Assembly: GCA_017554145.1 (NCBI GenBank)
Contig: JAFZIZ010000008.1
Span: 124,001 to 188,000 of the forward strand
Source: Prevotella sp.
GTDB taxonomy: Bacteria > Bacteroidota > Bacteroidia > Bacteroidales > Bacteroidaceae
Direction: 5' to 3'
DNA length: 64,000 nt
The position numbers and the translations under genes are program-made. Each line of letters starts with the position of its first letter. Within the stretch, counting starts at the first letter, position 1. Shown in pieces: positions 34,719-45,043 of the stretch. A model generated the notes under the pieces. That model had not been told where the DNA came from. It saw only the letters and a list, made by a program, of their open reading frames with translations, and did no database searches.

Positions 34719-35819
34719 ATGAATTTCAAATCCTTTTTGATGATAATGGCAGCAGGCATTATGCTTGCTGCCTGTCAGTCTAAAAACTACCATATTAGCG
34801 GTACTACAGAAGGAGCTACCGACGGTGAAAAGCTCTACCTTACAACTGATATGGAGCACGGCATTCCCTGTGACTCCGTCATTATCCATAACGGCAAGTT
34901 CGAACTTAGCGGCGAGGCAGATAGTGTGCGTTTCTGCATGCTCTACAGCATAAACCATGAAGAGCTCAGCGCCTCCTTCTTCCTCGAGCCCGGACGCATA
35001 CAGGTGAAGATGTCCATCGACCCGACAGCTGGACGTGTGGGTGGTACGGTCATCAACGACGAATGGCAGCGACTGAACGACTCTGTCATGGCAGTGGCTC
35101 GTGACATCAATCGTCTGGCAGAGCACGTCTACGAGCATGACGATCCCACCAATGAAGAACAACGTGCTATGGAGCAGATGGAACAACTTAACCATCGCTT
35201 CGGTACAGTCGTCATCGGTTTCATCGAGCGCAACATACATAACGAGCTCGGCTATTTCCTTCTGACGTTCTACCCACGTGACATCCTGCCCAACAGCGAG
35301 CGCCGCCGACTAATCAAGCTCCTACCTGACGACATGCGCCAACGCCCCCTCATCAAACAAATAGAGACTGCCATCGGTGCTTCCGCCAATTCCGAGGAAG
35401 GTGCGATAATAGAAGACTTCACGCTTCTCAACCTCGCTGGCACACCAGTCAGCGTCATGAGCGAAGTGAAGAAAAATAAGATTACTATTCTCGACTTTTG
35501 GGCCTCATGGTGCGGTCCTTGTCGCCGTCAGATGCCCCGCCTAAAGGATATCTATAATCGCTATCATGATTGCGGCCTTGGTATTATCGGCATTTCCGTC
35601 GATGACGATGCTGAAGAATGGAAACAAGCCGTAGAGAAGCTCTCTCTCCCTTGGCTGCAGCTCAGCGACTTAAAAGGCGACAATAGTGAGATGGGTATCT
35701 CCTTCGGATTCCATAACATTCCCTTCATCATCGTCCTCGATCAGCATGGCAAAATTCTCCGACGCGGTCTGCGTGGACACGCCATCGAAGACTTCATCGC
35801 GGAAGAGTTGAAGAAATAA
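34719..35819 (+). CDS. TlpA-like thiol-disulfide lipoprotein with DUF4369 domain
   Basis: A 366-residue lipoprotein (MNFKSFLMIMAAGIMLAAC, Cys19). Residues ~22-115 fit DUF4369 (YHISGTTEGATDGEKLYL, SVIIHNGKFELSGEAD). A helical linker leads to a C-terminal thioredoxin/AhpC-TSA domain with LDFWASWCGPCRRQMPRL; the redox pair is Cys265 and Cys268. It would reduce or shuffle disulfides outside the cytoplasm. It follows prs closely, and a strong bidirectional hairpin follows it at 35819-35850. Confidence 0.88.
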   Translation: MNFKSFLMIMAAGIMLAACQSKNYHISGTTEGATDGEKLYLTTDMEHGIPCDSVIIHNGKFELSGEADSVRFCMLYSINHEELSASFFLEPGRIQVKMSIDPTAGRVGGTVINDEWQRLNDSVMAVARDINRLAEHVYEHDDPTNEEQRAMEQMEQLNHRFGTVVIGFIERNIHNELGYFLLTFYPRDILPNSERRRLIKLLPDDMRQRPLIKQIETAIGASANSEEGAIIEDFTLLNLAGTPVSVMSEVKKNKITILDFWASWCGPCRRQMPRLKDIYNRYHDCGLGIIGISVDDDAEEWKQAVEKLSLPWLQLSDLKGDNSEMGISFGFHNIPFIIVLDQHGKILRRGLRGHAIEDFIAEELKK

Positions 35820-35850
35820 AAGAAAGGCATCCAATTGGATGCCTTTCTTT
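35819..35850. terminator. Bidirectional terminator between the TlpA-like gene and glgP
   Basis: A 14-bp perfect stem (AAAGAAAGGCATCC and its complement) with a 4-nt AATT loop, flanked by A and T runs. It lies between convergent genes. Confidence 0.9.
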
Positions 35851-35874
35851 TATTTATGAAAACAGAAAAACTTA

Positions 35875-38448
35875 TTAATTCATAGCTGGAAGCTCTATCC
35901 ATTTCACGTAGCAGAAATCCTGACGGTGAGGCAGATGCTTGTTCTTCGGATACATGCGGAGTGCCGACTTATAGAGTCCGAACTGCTTCGGTTCAAGATC
36001 GACTTCGAAGGTGTAAAGATTACTCTCATGACTTGTCACCTTCAGCGGCTCGATGCTGAAGACACGATCATCGCCGTCCTTATTGGTGCAGACGTTCACC
36101 TTCTCCAAACCGATAGCATCGTCAAGACCCTGCTCGTCGAGCACGACTTTCAAATGATACTTTTGACCAGCCTCGGCACCCGTTGCAGGGAAGTCCCACT
36201 CAGAAGAGACAACATTGATGGCATCCCAACGCTCAGCAACGGCCTCCTTCCACTGGGCAATCTCCTTAGCCAGACGGTTATCGTCCTTAGAGAGTTCCTT
36301 GAAGCGCTTGGCCTCCTTCTCGTAGAACTTCGTATAGTAGTCATCGAGCTGACGCTTCATCGTATAATGAGGAGCAATCTGGGCAATAGAGTTCTTGATG
36401 ACCTTAATCCAACCCTTAGAGATGCCCTTCTTATCCTTATTATAGTAGAGAGGCACAATCTCGTTTTCCAAAAGGCTATAGATAGTTGCAGCATCGAGCT
36501 GATCCTGATAGCCCTGGTTCTGGTAGGTGCGCTTCTCGGTGAGTGCCCAACCGGCACCCTCGCGATAGCCCTCCAGCCACCAACCGTCCTTCACACTGAG
36601 ATTGACAACACCATTCATCTCGGCCTTCTCGCCAGAGGTACCAGAAGCCTCCAACGGACGTGTCGGAGTGTTCATCCAGATATCCACACCCGATACCAAA
36701 CGGCGGGCGAGCAAGAAGTCATAGTCCTCAAGGAAGATAATCTTGCCTTGGAACTCATCACGCTGCGAAATATCATAAATCTTCTTAATCAACCCCTGAC
36801 CGGCACCATCAGCAGGATGTGCCTTACCGGCAAAGAGGAAGATAACGGGATGTTCGGGATCGTTCACGATGCGGCTCAAACGCTGCTCATCAGTAAACAG
36901 CAGGTGAGCACGCTTATAAGTAGCAAAGCGGCGGCAGAAGCCGATAACCAATGCATTCGGATTGAAACGTTCCAAAAGTTTCACCACACGAGAGGGATCG
37001 CCTTGATTCTTCAACCATGTCTCACGGAACTGCTCCTTGATATACTCGAAAAGCTTGTTCTTAAGAGCCTGACGCGTAGCCCAGATCTCCTCGTCGGGAC
37101 AATCGTAGATACCGTGCCAAATCTCTTCGTTCGACTGGTCGGACATGTGGTTCTCGTTAAAATACTTAGCATAGATTTTGCGCCACTCTGTAGCACACCA
37201 AGTGGGGAAGTGAACACCATTGGTCACATAACCCACATGATTCTCCTCAGGATAGTAGCCGTTCCAGATTGGAGCGAACATCTGTTGAGAAACCCAGCCG
37301 TGAAGCATTGAAACACCATTTACCTCCTGACAGGTGTTGCAGGCGAAAGTCGACATACAGAATTTCTCGCTCTTATCATCGGGATTCGTACGACCCATGC
37401 CAATGAACTCATCCCAAGAGATACCGAGCTTAGCAGGATAACCACCCATGTACTTGCCGAAGAGACCCTCGTCGAAGTAGTCGTGACCAGCAGGCACAGG
37501 AGTATGTACGGTATAGAGTGAAGAGGCACGAACCAATTCCAAAGCCTGATTGAATGTCAGACCATTCTCAATATAGTCACACAGACGTTGCAGGTTGCAG
37601 AGTGCTGCGTGACCTTCGTTGCAGTGATAGATATCCTTATTAATACCGAGTTTCTTCAACAGTAGCATACCACCGATACCCAACAAGATTTCCTGCTTCA
37701 GACGGTTCTCCCAGTCACCACCGTAAAGGCTATGGGTGATAGGCTTGTCGAAATCGGAGTTCATCTCGTTATCTGTATCCAACAGATAGAGTTTTACACG
37801 ACCTACGTTCACACGCCATACATAGGCATGAACCTGATAGTTGGTATAGGGAACATCAACTACCATCGGATTGCCGTCCTTGTCGAGCTGACGCTCAATA
37901 GGCAAAGAACCGAAATTCTGACTCTCGTAATTAGCAATCTGCTGACCATCGATAGACAGGCTCTGAGTGAAATAACCGAAACGATACAAGAAACCGACGG
38001 CGCACATATCTACATTGGAATCGGAAGCCTCCTTCACATAGTCACCGGCCAGCATTCCAAGACCACCAGAATAAATCTTCAGCGCCGAGTGGATACCATA
38101 CTCCATACAGAAGTAGGCCACAGAGGGGCGCTTGGAGTCGGGCTTCACATCCATGTACTTGCGGAACAAGTCGTAAACGCTCTTCACGCGCTTCATCAGC
38201 GCCTTATCCTTTACTATCTCTTCCTTACGCGCAAAGCTCAGGCGCTCTAACAACTGCACCGGGTTGTGCTTTACGTCATGATAAAGCTCAGGGTCAAGGT
38301 CACGGAACAGGTCACGTGCCTCGTAGTTCCATACCCACCACATATTGTGGGCAATCTCGTCCAAACACTTCAATTGCTCTGGAAGACTTGACTTTACGGT
38401 CAACTCTTTCCATTGTGGAGCATTTGCATAATCTGCTTTAATTTTCAT
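35875..38448 (-). CDS. glgP: Alpha-glucan (glycogen) phosphorylase
   Basis: A GT35 phosphorylase of 857 residues that releases glucose 1-phosphate from glycogen. It begins with a DUF3417-like segment ([31 protein letters not shown]). It has [32 protein letters not shown], the glucan-site region, and the PLP lysine Lys608 in [14 protein letters not shown]. This is the shorter bacterial type seen in Bacteroidetes. It lies 41 bp after glgA, giving a synthesis-degradation pair on one transcript. Confidence 0.93.
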   Translation of the reverse strand: MKIKADYANAPQWKELTVKSSLPEQLKCLDEIAHNMWWVWNYEARDLFRDLDPELYHDVKHNPVQLLERLSFARKEEIVKDKALMKRVKSVYDLFRKYMDVKPDSKRPSVAYFCMEYGIHSALKIYSGGLGMLAGDYVKEASDSNVDMCAVGFLYRFGYFTQSLSIDGQQIANYESQNFGSLPIERQLDKDGNPMVVDVPYTNYQVHAYVWRVNVGRVKLYLLDTDNEMNSDFDKPITHSLYGGDWENRLKQEILLGIGGMLLLKKLGINKDIYHCNEGHAALCNLQRLCDYIENGLTFNQALELVRASSLYTVHTPVPAGHDYFDEGLFGKYMGGYPAKLGISWDEFIGMGRTNPDDKSEKFCMSTFACNTCQEVNGVSMLHGWVSQQMFAPIWNGYYPEENHVGYVTNGVHFPTWCATEWRKIYAKYFNENHMSDQSNEEIWHGIYDCPDEEIWATRQALKNKLFEYIKEQFRETWLKNQGDPSRVVKLLERFNPNALVIGFCRRFATYKRAHLLFTDEQRLSRIVNDPEHPVIFLFAGKAHPADGAGQGLIKKIYDISQRDEFQGKIIFLEDYDFLLARRLVSGVDIWMNTPTRPLEASGTSGEKAEMNGVVNLSVKDGWWLEGYREGAGWALTEKRTYQNQGYQDQLDAATIYSLLENEIVPLYYNKDKKGISKGWIKVIKNSIAQIAPHYTMKRQLDDYYTKFYEKEAKRFKELSKDDNRLAKEIAQWKEAVAERWDAINVVSSEWDFPATGAEAGQKYHLKVVLDEQGLDDAIGLEKVNVCTNKDGDDRVFSIEPLKVTSHESNLYTFEVDLEPKQFGLYKSALRMYPKNKHLPHRQDFCYVKWIELPAMN

Positions 38449-38479
38449 AATTCTTGCAAATATTATATTTGACTTTTTT

Positions 38480-38507
38480 CTCTTAATTCTTAGTTCTTAC
38501 TTCTCTC
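38480..38507 (-). repeat. Heptamer array over the glgA stop codon, 4 units
   Basis: Four 7-bp units, for example TTCTTAG and TTCTTAC on the plus strand. They encode the last residues of GlgA, its TAA stop and part of the gap before glgP. Confidence 0.65.
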
Positions 38508-40178
38508 CTCTGCCTTACGCAGTGCAATATCGTAAGCTTCATAATAATATTGGATAAACTCACTCCAAAGAGCTTTCTTAGATAAGTTACCCGCATGCTT
38601 GCGACACTCGTCTACCTGCTGCTTCGTCATTCCTGAGAACTCGGCAACGGTATCCTTGATGACATCAGCAACCTCAGAGTAGTTATAATCCGTACGATGA
38701 ATCACCTTTACGCCATCCGTAATCTCGCCGTCGTGCCCAAACTCTTTGTTAGCCCAGAGGCCGAAGCCTGCCAAGTCGGTAGTGATGCATGGAACTTTGA
38801 AAGCGATGGCCTCCAATGGGGTATAGCCCCAAGGCTCATAATAAGAAGGATAGACACAGAGGTCATTACCCAATACAACATCATAATAGGTCATATTCAT
38901 GATACCGTCCTTACCATCGAGATAGCAAGGCAGGAAAATCACTTTCACTTGATCTTCCTTGCGATTATGCATGTCATAGTACTTCAACATACCGAGCACA
39001 TTGTCGTGACTCATATTGTGAAGCCAGTGCGTAACCTGAGGCACTTCAAGCGGGGTCTGATTATTCTGATTACTCTGATTCAATCGCTCTTGCAAATCCT
39101 TGCGGGGCTCTCCTACCCAACCAGGCACCTCGATGAACGCCAGCACCTTCTTCTTCAAATCCTTGTCGCGCAAAAGGCGGTTCATAGCTTCCACGAACAC
39201 GTCAATACCCTTGTTGCGAAACTCATAGCGACCGGAAGTGGAGACAATCAGCGTATCATCATCAAGCATCTCACCCAGTAAGGCATTGGCAACTTCCAAG
39301 AGACGCTTGCGGGCAGCCTTGCGCTTCTTCGTAAATGTAGCCGCCTTTGGCACAAAGCTATCATCAAAACCATTAGGCAAAACTACATCAACGGGTTTGT
39401 CGAGCAGTTCCTTGCACTCGTTGGCGGTGATATCACTCACGGTCGTAAAACAGTCCACATGCCATGCAGTCTGTTTCTCTATAGAGTGCTTGCTCTGCAT
39501 ATTCAACTCGTCTGCCATCTGATCGCCATGATAAGCGAAAAGATAGTCGTAAAGTGGTTTCATATTACCAGCTATTGATCGGCCGATGCTCGTGGCATGC
39601 GTTGTGAAGACAGTACCAATCTGTGGTAACACATTATTTATATATAAGGCACCCAGTCCACACATCCACTCGTTGGCATGATACACTACCTTCTGTTTAC
39701 TATTCAAGTAGTGCTTGTAGAAGCTCTCCACCACTAGTCCTGCAGCGTAAGAAAACATCGAGGCCTCATCGTAGTCACCGTAAGCGTGCAACGAATCCAC
39801 TTGATAATGTTCCCATAGCCAACCGTAAATCTCATTCTTTTTCTCAAAGAAAGGTTTGAAGTCCACCAAGATAGCAATTGGTTCACCGGGTATCGTCCAT
39901 CGACCAACTCTCAGTTTCAAGCCTCTCTCCTTAGCCTCCCATTGCCAATCAGCAAAGAGAGCTTTGTCTTCACGGAAATAAGGACTATCCTTCATTTCCG
40001 TCGTATCATCTTGCTTTTGCTGCCAAAAATCAGGACCGATAAAAAGAATATGGTCCTTCATTGCATCCTGTAACGTCTTTGCACGAGTAGAAAGCACGGT
40101 ATAGATACCGCCAACTTTATTACAAACTTCCCAGCTCGATTCAAAGATATAATCTGGGGTTAATAACACTTTTCCCAT
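38490..40178 (-). CDS. Glycogen synthase, GT3 (eukaryote-like) family
   Basis: A 562-residue glucosyltransferase. The N-terminal [22 protein letters not shown] carries the donor-binding KVGG at 21-24. [27 protein letters not shown] and [20 protein letters not shown] are typical of animal/fungal-type GT3 rather than GT5 Glg[30 protein letters not shown] is the C-terminal donor site. A short insert NQSNQNNQ at about residues 366-374 is encoded by a 9-bp tandem repeat. It is co-transcribed with glgP; a -7 element lies 23 bp upstream. Confidence 0.9.
   Translation of the reverse strand: MGKVLLTPDYIFESSWEVCNKVGGIYTVLSTRAKTLQDAMKDHILFIGPDFWQQKQDDTTEMKDSPYFREDKALFADWQWEAKERGLKLRVGRWTIPGEPIAILVDFKPFFEKKNEIYGWLWEHYQVDSLHAYGDYDEASMFSYAAGLVVESFYKHYLNSKQKVVYHANEWMCGLGALYINNVLPQIGTVFTTHATSIGRSIAGNMKPLYDYLFAYHGDQMADELNMQSKHSIEKQTAWHVDCFTTVSDITANECKELLDKPVDVVLPNGFDDSFVPKAATFTKKRKAARKRLLEVANALLGEMLDDDTLIVSTSGRYEFRNKGIDVFVEAMNRLLRDKDLKKKVLAFIEVPGWVGEPRKDLQERLNQSNQNNQTPLEVPQVTHWLHNMSHDNVLGMLKYYDMHNRKEDQVKVIFLPCYLDGKDGIMNMTYYDVVLGNDLCVYPSYYEPWGYTPLEAIAFKVPCITTDLAGFGLWANKEFGHDGEITDGVKVIHRTDYNYSEVADVIKDTVAEFSGMTKQQVDECRKHAGNLSKKALWSEFIQYYYEAYDIALRKAEERSKN
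39056..39082 (-). repeat. In-frame 9-bp tandem repeat inside the glycogen synthase gene
   Basis: Three 9-bp units (TCTGATTAT and TCTGATTAC, then TCTGATTCA on the plus strand) add an Asn/Gln-rich loop. The period is 9, so it is not one of the heptamer arrays. Confidence 0.75.
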
Positions 40179-40200
40179 CTCTATACATGTATAACAGCGG

Positions 40201-40208
40201 CAAAGGTA
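40201..40208 (-). promoter_or_regulatory. Promoter -7 element of the glycogen synthase-glgP operon
   Basis: TACCTTTG on the minus strand, 22 bp before the synthase start; no clear -33 element. Confidence 0.55.
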
Positions 40209-40284
40209 ACTAAATTTTTCTTAATTTTACTAAGAAAATAAATATATTTTGGCACAAAAGCCCGATTAATTGATATAGATTTAG

Positions 40285-40292
40285 TAACTTTG
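40285..40292 (+). promoter_or_regulatory. Promoter -7 element of the secreted protein-ligase-comEC operon
   Basis: TAACTTTG, 18 bp before the GTG start at 40311. No -33 TTG at the expected distance. Confidence 0.5.
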
Positions 40293-40310
40293 TCGGAAAA
40301 GTAATCGAAG

Positions 40311-40739
40311 GTGAAAAAAACTGTTATCTTGATACTTATGGTACTGATGGCCGTTCCCTCCTTTGCACAAGGGGAAAACGAGGCATTCAAGGCTTACCTC
40401 TATAACGATGAATACGAGGTTTACCTTCGTATCAACTTCTATGAACAGAACATCAAGATTCCAGGACAAGAGCTCTACGGCGAGTTACCTGGCTATCTCG
40501 GAAGGAAAAACCATTCCTTCTGCTGGGTGATGGTATCGGCAGAGATAGAGAGCGAGAAGAAAGCCACAATGACGCTCGTCAACGACTTCGGCAGCGAAGA
40601 TCTAACGGCATCGCTCACCATGAAAAACGACTCTATCTACATCTTCAAACAAAAAGAAGGGAGCACTGTCAAGATTCCTAAGGACGGTAAATGGCAGAAA
40701 CTACCCAAAACACTTGAGTTCAAACGAAAAAAACAATGA
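40311..40739 (+). CDS. Small secreted protein of unknown function
   Basis: A 142-residue exported protein starting at GTG. Its signal peptide KKTVILILMVLMAVPSFAQ is cleaved near residue 20. The mature part is beta-rich, without cysteines suited to disulfides or any known motif (NDEYEVYLRINFYEQNIKIPGQ, then VVSAEIESEKKA-like charged strands). I do not recognise a family. It overlaps the ligase gene by 4 bp (ATGA), so it heads an operon with a divergent DNA ligase and a compact ComEC. A link to DNA uptake is only a positional guess. Confidence 0.6.
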   Translation: MKKTVILILMVLMAVPSFAQGENEAFKAYLYNDEYEVYLRINFYEQNIKIPGQELYGELPGYLGRKNHSFCWVMVSAEIESEKKATMTLVNDFGSEDLTASLTMKNDSIYIFKQKEGSTVKIPKDGKWQKLPKTLEFKRKKQ

Positions 40740-42736
40740 CAGACGACAAAATACAACGGATAGAACAACTCGTCAAAGAATTGAACGAGGCTTCCGATGC
40801 CTATTATAATGGACGAAGTGAACGCATGACTGACTATGAATGGGATGCTCGCTTCGATGAACTACGCCGACTGGAAGAAGAAACAGGAACCATCCTACCC
40901 GACTCCCCCACACAGAAGGTGTCGGAAGACAGTATTACAGGACAAAAGGAGGAACACGAGTTTGCCGCCCTCTCATTAGCAAAGACCAAGCAACTAGAAG
41001 AATTGGTGAAATGGGCAGAGGGACGCCACATTTGGATCTCATGGAAACTCGATGGATTGACGCTTGTAGTGACTTATGACAATGGCCTGTTAACCAAGGT
41101 GGTGACTCGCGGTAACGGACATATCGGTACGAATATCACCCATCTCGCCAAAGCTATCAATGGTATTCCGCAACAAATCAAAGATAAGGGACATATTGTT
41201 ATCCGTGGCGAAGCTGTTATCAGTTATGATGACTTCGAACGTTTTTTGATGGAGTCAGGCGAAGACTATGCAAATCCTCGTAATCTCGCCTCTGGCTCAC
41301 TGACACTGAAAGACATAGAAGAGGTAAAACAGCGCCATATCCAATGGATTCCATTTACATTAGTACATACTGAAGAGGATATCACTTCATGGGGAGCGCG
41401 CATGGAATGGTTAGAGAAACAAGGATTCCATACTGTAGACCATGAACGTATCGACCAGCCCAACCTGACGGCCGTGGAGACTGTCATCAACCGTTTCACC
41501 GAGAAGGTAACTAGTAAACAGAATCCCTTCCCCGTCGACGGACTGGTTATTTGTTACGATGACACGGAATATGCCTTGACGGGAAGTATCACAGGTCATC
41601 ACGCCACCAAGGCAGGACTCGCCTTCAAATGGCAGGATGAGTCTGCAGATACTGTATTGCAAGAGATTGAATGGTCATGTGCAGCAAGCACGATTTCACC
41701 TGTCGCTATCTTCCGCCCCGTAGAACTGGAAGGAACTACTGTCAAGCGAGCCTCCCTTTGTAACATCAGCGAATGTGAGCGATTAGGAATCGGAGGAAAA
41801 GGTACGGAGATCAGTGTCATCAAGGCAAACAAGATTATACCAAAGGTCATCAAGGTCAACCGCACGGAAGGCTCATTAGAGATTCCCCATGAATGTCCTG
41901 TATGCCACGCGTCAACAGAAATCCGTATCAGTGAAGCAAGCGGTACGAAAACATTGCATTGTACCAACACTGACTGTCCTGCCAAACAGTTGAAGAAGTT
42001 TGCTCGCTTCGTATCTAAGGACGGAATGAATATGGATGGTATTTCAGAACAAACCCTCTCGAAGTTCATCAACCTCGGATGGATTAGCGAATACGCTGAC
42101 CTCTATAACCTGCGTAACCACATCCGTGAAATCGCTCAAATGGAAGGTTTTGGAGAGAAGTCAGCTTCCAATATTATCCGCAGCATCGAACGATCTGCCA
42201 GCGTGGAAGCTCATCGGTTGCTTTATGCCATGAATATCCCCTTATGTGGTATGGACGTATGTAAGCGACTGTTGGGCACTTATCCCTTGGATGAGCTAGT
42301 AGCGGAAACCACCAAAGAGACAGGCGACTTATTCAACCCGATGAAAGAACCGGAAGAGGTATTTGCCCATGTGGCAGGTATCGGTCCAGAGAAGTCGGCA
42401 TCATTTGTCAACTGGTTCCGCAATGAGCATAATAAACAGCTTTACCAACATCTGCGTGAGAAGATTACCGTCACACAAGCAACGAATGAACCTACGGGTA
42501 ATAAATGCGAAGGACTGACCTTCGTCATCACGGGAGATGTTCATCATTATAAGAACCGCAATGAACTAAAAGCATATATCGAGTCACAGGGTGGAAAGGT
42601 TGCCTCTGCCGTCAGCGGGTTGACGAGTTTCCTCATCAACAATGACGTTACTTCGACCTCTGGCAAAAACCAGAAAGCACAACAACTCGGTATTCCGATT
42701 ATTTCAGAAGACCAATTTGTGGAGAAATACGTATAA
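40736..42736 (+). CDS. NAD-dependent DNA ligase, divergent type
   Basis: A 666-residue ligase in standard domain order. The NAD-binding Ia segment is SDAYYNGRSERMTDYEWDARF. The adenylation motif WKLDG has Lys104. A CPVCHA...CTNTDCPAKQ zinc finger, helix-hairpin-helix repeats and a C-terminal BRCT domain follow (GLTFVITGDVHHYKNRNELKAYIESQGGKV). Several normally strict motifs differ: TRGNGHIGTNIT replaces TRGDGxxGEDVT, and PRNLASGSL replaces PRNAAAGSL. It therefore looks like a second ligase rather than the replicative LigA. It is coupled to its neighbours. Confidence 0.88.
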   Translation: MTDDKIQRIEQLVKELNEASDAYYNGRSERMTDYEWDARFDELRRLEEETGTILPDSPTQKVSEDSITGQKEEHEFAALSLAKTKQLEELVKWAEGRHIWISWKLDGLTLVVTYDNGLLTKVVTRGNGHIGTNITHLAKAINGIPQQIKDKGHIVIRGEAVISYDDFERFLMESGEDYANPRNLASGSLTLKDIEEVKQRHIQWIPFTLVHTEEDITSWGARMEWLEKQGFHTVDHERIDQPNLTAVETVINRFTEKVTSKQNPFPVDGLVICYDDTEYALTGSITGHHATKAGLAFKWQDESADTVLQEIEWSCAASTISPVAIFRPVELEGTTVKRASLCNISECERLGIGGKGTEISVIKANKIIPKVIKVNRTEGSLEIPHECPVCHASTEIRISEASGTKTLHCTNTDCPAKQLKKFARFVSKDGMNMDGISEQTLSKFINLGWISEYADLYNLRNHIREIAQMEGFGEKSASNIIRSIERSASVEAHRLLYAMNIPLCGMDVCKRLLGTYPLDELVAETTKETGDLFNPMKEPEEVFAHVAGIGPEKSASFVNWFRNEHNKQLYQHLREKITVTQATNEPTGNKCEGLTFVITGDVHHYKNRNELKAYIESQGGKVASAVSGLTSFLINNDVTSTSGKNQKAQQLGIPIISEDQFVEKYV

Positions 42737-42741
42737 TCGGC

Positions 42742-43902
42742 ATGCTACGTCAACGGTTCATTGCTCCATTACTCCCCATCGCATGTTGTCTTATCCTCGG
42801 CATTGTCATCGGGAAGTACTTTCCTCTTGATGTGTGGTTGACGCTCGGCGTTTTAGCCGTTAGCGTCATTGTCACCCTATTGCTCTACCATTTTTCTCGT
42901 TGTCAGACGGCAGGAATATGGATTTCAACCATTGTCTTCGGTATCTGTCTTTTCCAGCATCCCCTTCCTGAGTCATCCTATGTACGCCATACAGGTGAGC
43001 GACTGCAAGACTATCGGCAACAGCTGTTGGAGGAATACCAACAACAAGGATTTGACGAAGACTGCTATGCTATTATCGCTGCCATGACACTGGGCGACAA
43101 GTCGACATTAACACCAGAGACCAGACAATTATTCAATATAACAGGAGCTGGGCACGTACTGGCTATCAGTGGTTTACACCTCGGCATTATCTATATGCTT
43201 ATCTCCTTATTGGTAGTGGGACGACGATGGCGCATCATTACTCAGATTATAACCATATTAGTCCTCTGGATGTTCGCTTTCTTGGTGGGAATGACACCAA
43301 GTGTGGTACGTTCGGCTACGATGTTGACCGTTTATGGACTACTTTCGTTAGGTTACCGACAGAAGATGAGTGTCAATGTACTTGCCTTCACAGCCATCGT
43401 TTTGTTGATAGCACAACCTAACGCACTCTTCGACATCGGTTTCCAGATGTCGTTCCTTGCCGTTCTCGCCATTCTATTGTTCCTCCCCCTATTCTATGGT
43501 CTTATTCCACTCCATTGGCTGATGGAACATCGGTGGGTCAGTTGGCTATGGGGCATGATGACCATTTCCTTGTCAGCACAAATTGGTGTAGCACCTTTAA
43601 TTGCTTTCTACTTCCACCGTTTTTCCGTCTATTTCTTGCTCTCTAACTTCGTTGTCATCCCTGGTGCTTATCTTATCCTGACAGGTGCTCTGTTATTGCT
43701 CATTACCCACCTGTCCGTCTTCGCCATTGTATTGGCAAGTGTAACAAAAGTCATGATGAGTGCCCTTACTGCTATCACTACCCTGCCCTATACCAGCATT
43801 GAAGGATTATACCCCTCCGTTGTGCAAATCCTATTGGTATATGTTATCATCGGATGTATTTATGTGGGCTTTCTTAAAAGAAAAAAGGCGATAACGGCAT
43901 GA
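42742..43902 (+). CDS. comEC: Compact ComEC/Rec2-like competence membrane protein
   Basis: A 386-residue membrane protein with about ten hydrophobic segments. The core ComEC motif HVLAISGLHLGIIYMLI is present, preceded by AIIAAMTLGDKSTLTPETRQLFNITGAGH, with GMTPSVVRSATMLTVYGLLSLGY and PNALFDIGFQMSFLAVLAI after it. Full-length ComEC also has an N-terminal OB-fold and often a C-terminal beta-lactamase-like domain. Here the OB-fold region is essentially absent and there is no beta-lactamase part. It starts 5 bp after the ligase stop. DNA transport is probable but unproven for this short form. Confidence 0.8.
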   Translation: MLRQRFIAPLLPIACCLILGIVIGKYFPLDVWLTLGVLAVSVIVTLLLYHFSRCQTAGIWISTIVFGICLFQHPLPESSYVRHTGERLQDYRQQLLEEYQQQGFDEDCYAIIAAMTLGDKSTLTPETRQLFNITGAGHVLAISGLHLGIIYMLISLLVVGRRWRIITQIITILVLWMFAFLVGMTPSVVRSATMLTVYGLLSLGYRQKMSVNVLAFTAIVLLIAQPNALFDIGFQMSFLAVLAILLFLPLFYGLIPLHWLMEHRWVSWLWGMMTISLSAQIGVAPLIAFYFHRFSVYFLLSNFVVIPGAYLILTGALLLLITHLSVFAIVLASVTKVMMSALTAITTLPYTSIEGLYPSVVQILLVYVIIGCIYVGFLKRKKAITA

Positions 43903-43919
43903 GTTTGCGTTTTTTTTCT

Positions 43920-43927
43920 TAATTTTG
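43920..43927 (+). promoter_or_regulatory. Promoter -7 element of trpS
   Basis: TAATTTTG, 27 bp before the trpS ATG. An in-frame TTG inside it gives a false upstream start. Confidence 0.55.
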
Positions 43928-43954
43928 CACACCAAATCAGAAAACAATAAGAAA

Positions 43955-45043
43955 ATGGGAAAGATTATATTGACAGGCGACCGCCCTACGGGTAAACTCC
44001 ACTTAGGACACTATATCGGTTCATTGCGTCGCCGTGTGGAACTGCAACAGGCAGGCGACTATGACAAGATGTTCGTATTCATGGCAGATGTACAGGCACT
44101 AACCGACAATGCCGACAATCCTGAAAAGATACGACAAAATATTATCGAGGTAGCCCTCGACTATCTCTCCGCTGGTCTCGACCCAGAGAAGTGCGTATTG
44201 TTTATCCAAAGTCAGATTACCGAGTTGGCAGAGTTGACTACCTATCTGATGAACCTCGTGAGCGTTAGTCGCGTACAGCGCAACCCGACCGTGAAGACAG
44301 AAATCAAGATGCGCAACTTTGAGGCGAATATCCCTTTGGGATTCTTCTGCTATCCTGTCAGTCAGGCTGCTGACATTACCCTGTTTAAATCAACTACCGT
44401 ACCTGTGGGCGAAGACCAGGAACCGATGCTCGAACTGACCCGTGAACTGGTGCGCCGCTTCAACTCCACCTACGGAGAAGTACTGGTTGAGCCTAATATC
44501 ATGCTACCAGAGAATGCCACCGCCCGTCGTCTACCAGGAACAGACGGTAAGGAAAAGATGTCGAAGTCGCTCGGCAACTGCATCTACCTCTCCGATGATG
44601 CCGAGACGGTATGGCAGAAAGTTCGTTCCATGTATACCGACCCCGAGCATATCAACCTCAATGACCCTGGACATGTAGAGGGCAATGCCGTCTTCACCTA
44701 TCTCGATGCTTTCTCGAAAGATGAAGACTTTGCCAACTTCCTGCCCGAGTATCAGAATCTCGACGAACTGAAAGATCACTACCGTCATGGTGGTCTGGGT
44801 GATATGAAGTGCAAGAAGTTCCTGAATCAGATACTGAATCAGATGCTTGACCCTATCCGCCAGCGCCGTCATGAGTTTGAGCAGGATATTCCTGAAATCT
44901 ATAATATATTAAGGAAGGGAACGGAGAAGGCCCGTGAGACGGCTGCACAGACGATGAGTGAGGTACGTGCTGCCATGAAGATCAACTACTTCGACGACAA
45001 GGAGTTGATTCAGTCACAGAGTGAAAAGTATAAGGCTTTATAA
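43955..45043 (+). CDS. trpS: Tryptophanyl-tRNA synthetase
   Basis: A class I synthetase of 362 residues. The HIGH-type motif is PTGKLHLGHYIGS near the N-terminus, and KMSKS lies in GKEKMSKSLGNC. ILTGDRPTGKLHLGH is the family start. I chose the ATG at 43955 because the upstream in-frame TTG (43925) is part of the -7 promoter element. The 3' end overlaps the convergent HExxH gene by 34 bp. Motifs and length are standard. Confidence 0.95.
   Translation: MGKIILTGDRPTGKLHLGHYIGSLRRRVELQQAGDYDKMFVFMADVQALTDNADNPEKIRQNIIEVALDYLSAGLDPEKCVLFIQSQITELAELTTYLMNLVSVSRVQRNPTVKTEIKMRNFEANIPLGFFCYPVSQAADITLFKSTTVPVGEDQEPMLELTRELVRRFNSTYGEVLVEPNIMLPENATARRLPGTDGKEKMSKSLGNCIYLSDDAETVWQKVRSMYTDPEHINLNDPGHVEGNAVFTYLDAFSKDEDFANFLPEYQNLDELKDHYRHGGLGDMKCKKFLNQILNQMLDPIRQRRHEFEQDIPEIYNILRKGTEKARETAAQTMSEVRAAMKINYFDDKELIQSQSEKYKAL

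Noticed and set aside
35926..37311. A 461-codon open frame antisense to glgP
   Set aside because: It mirrors the phosphorylase gene and has no domain pattern; a by-product of codon use.
42742..43902. ComEC as a frameshifted fragment
   Set aside because: The frame is intact from a start 5 bp after the ligase to a normal stop; no remaining ComEC sequence is visible in other frames nearby.
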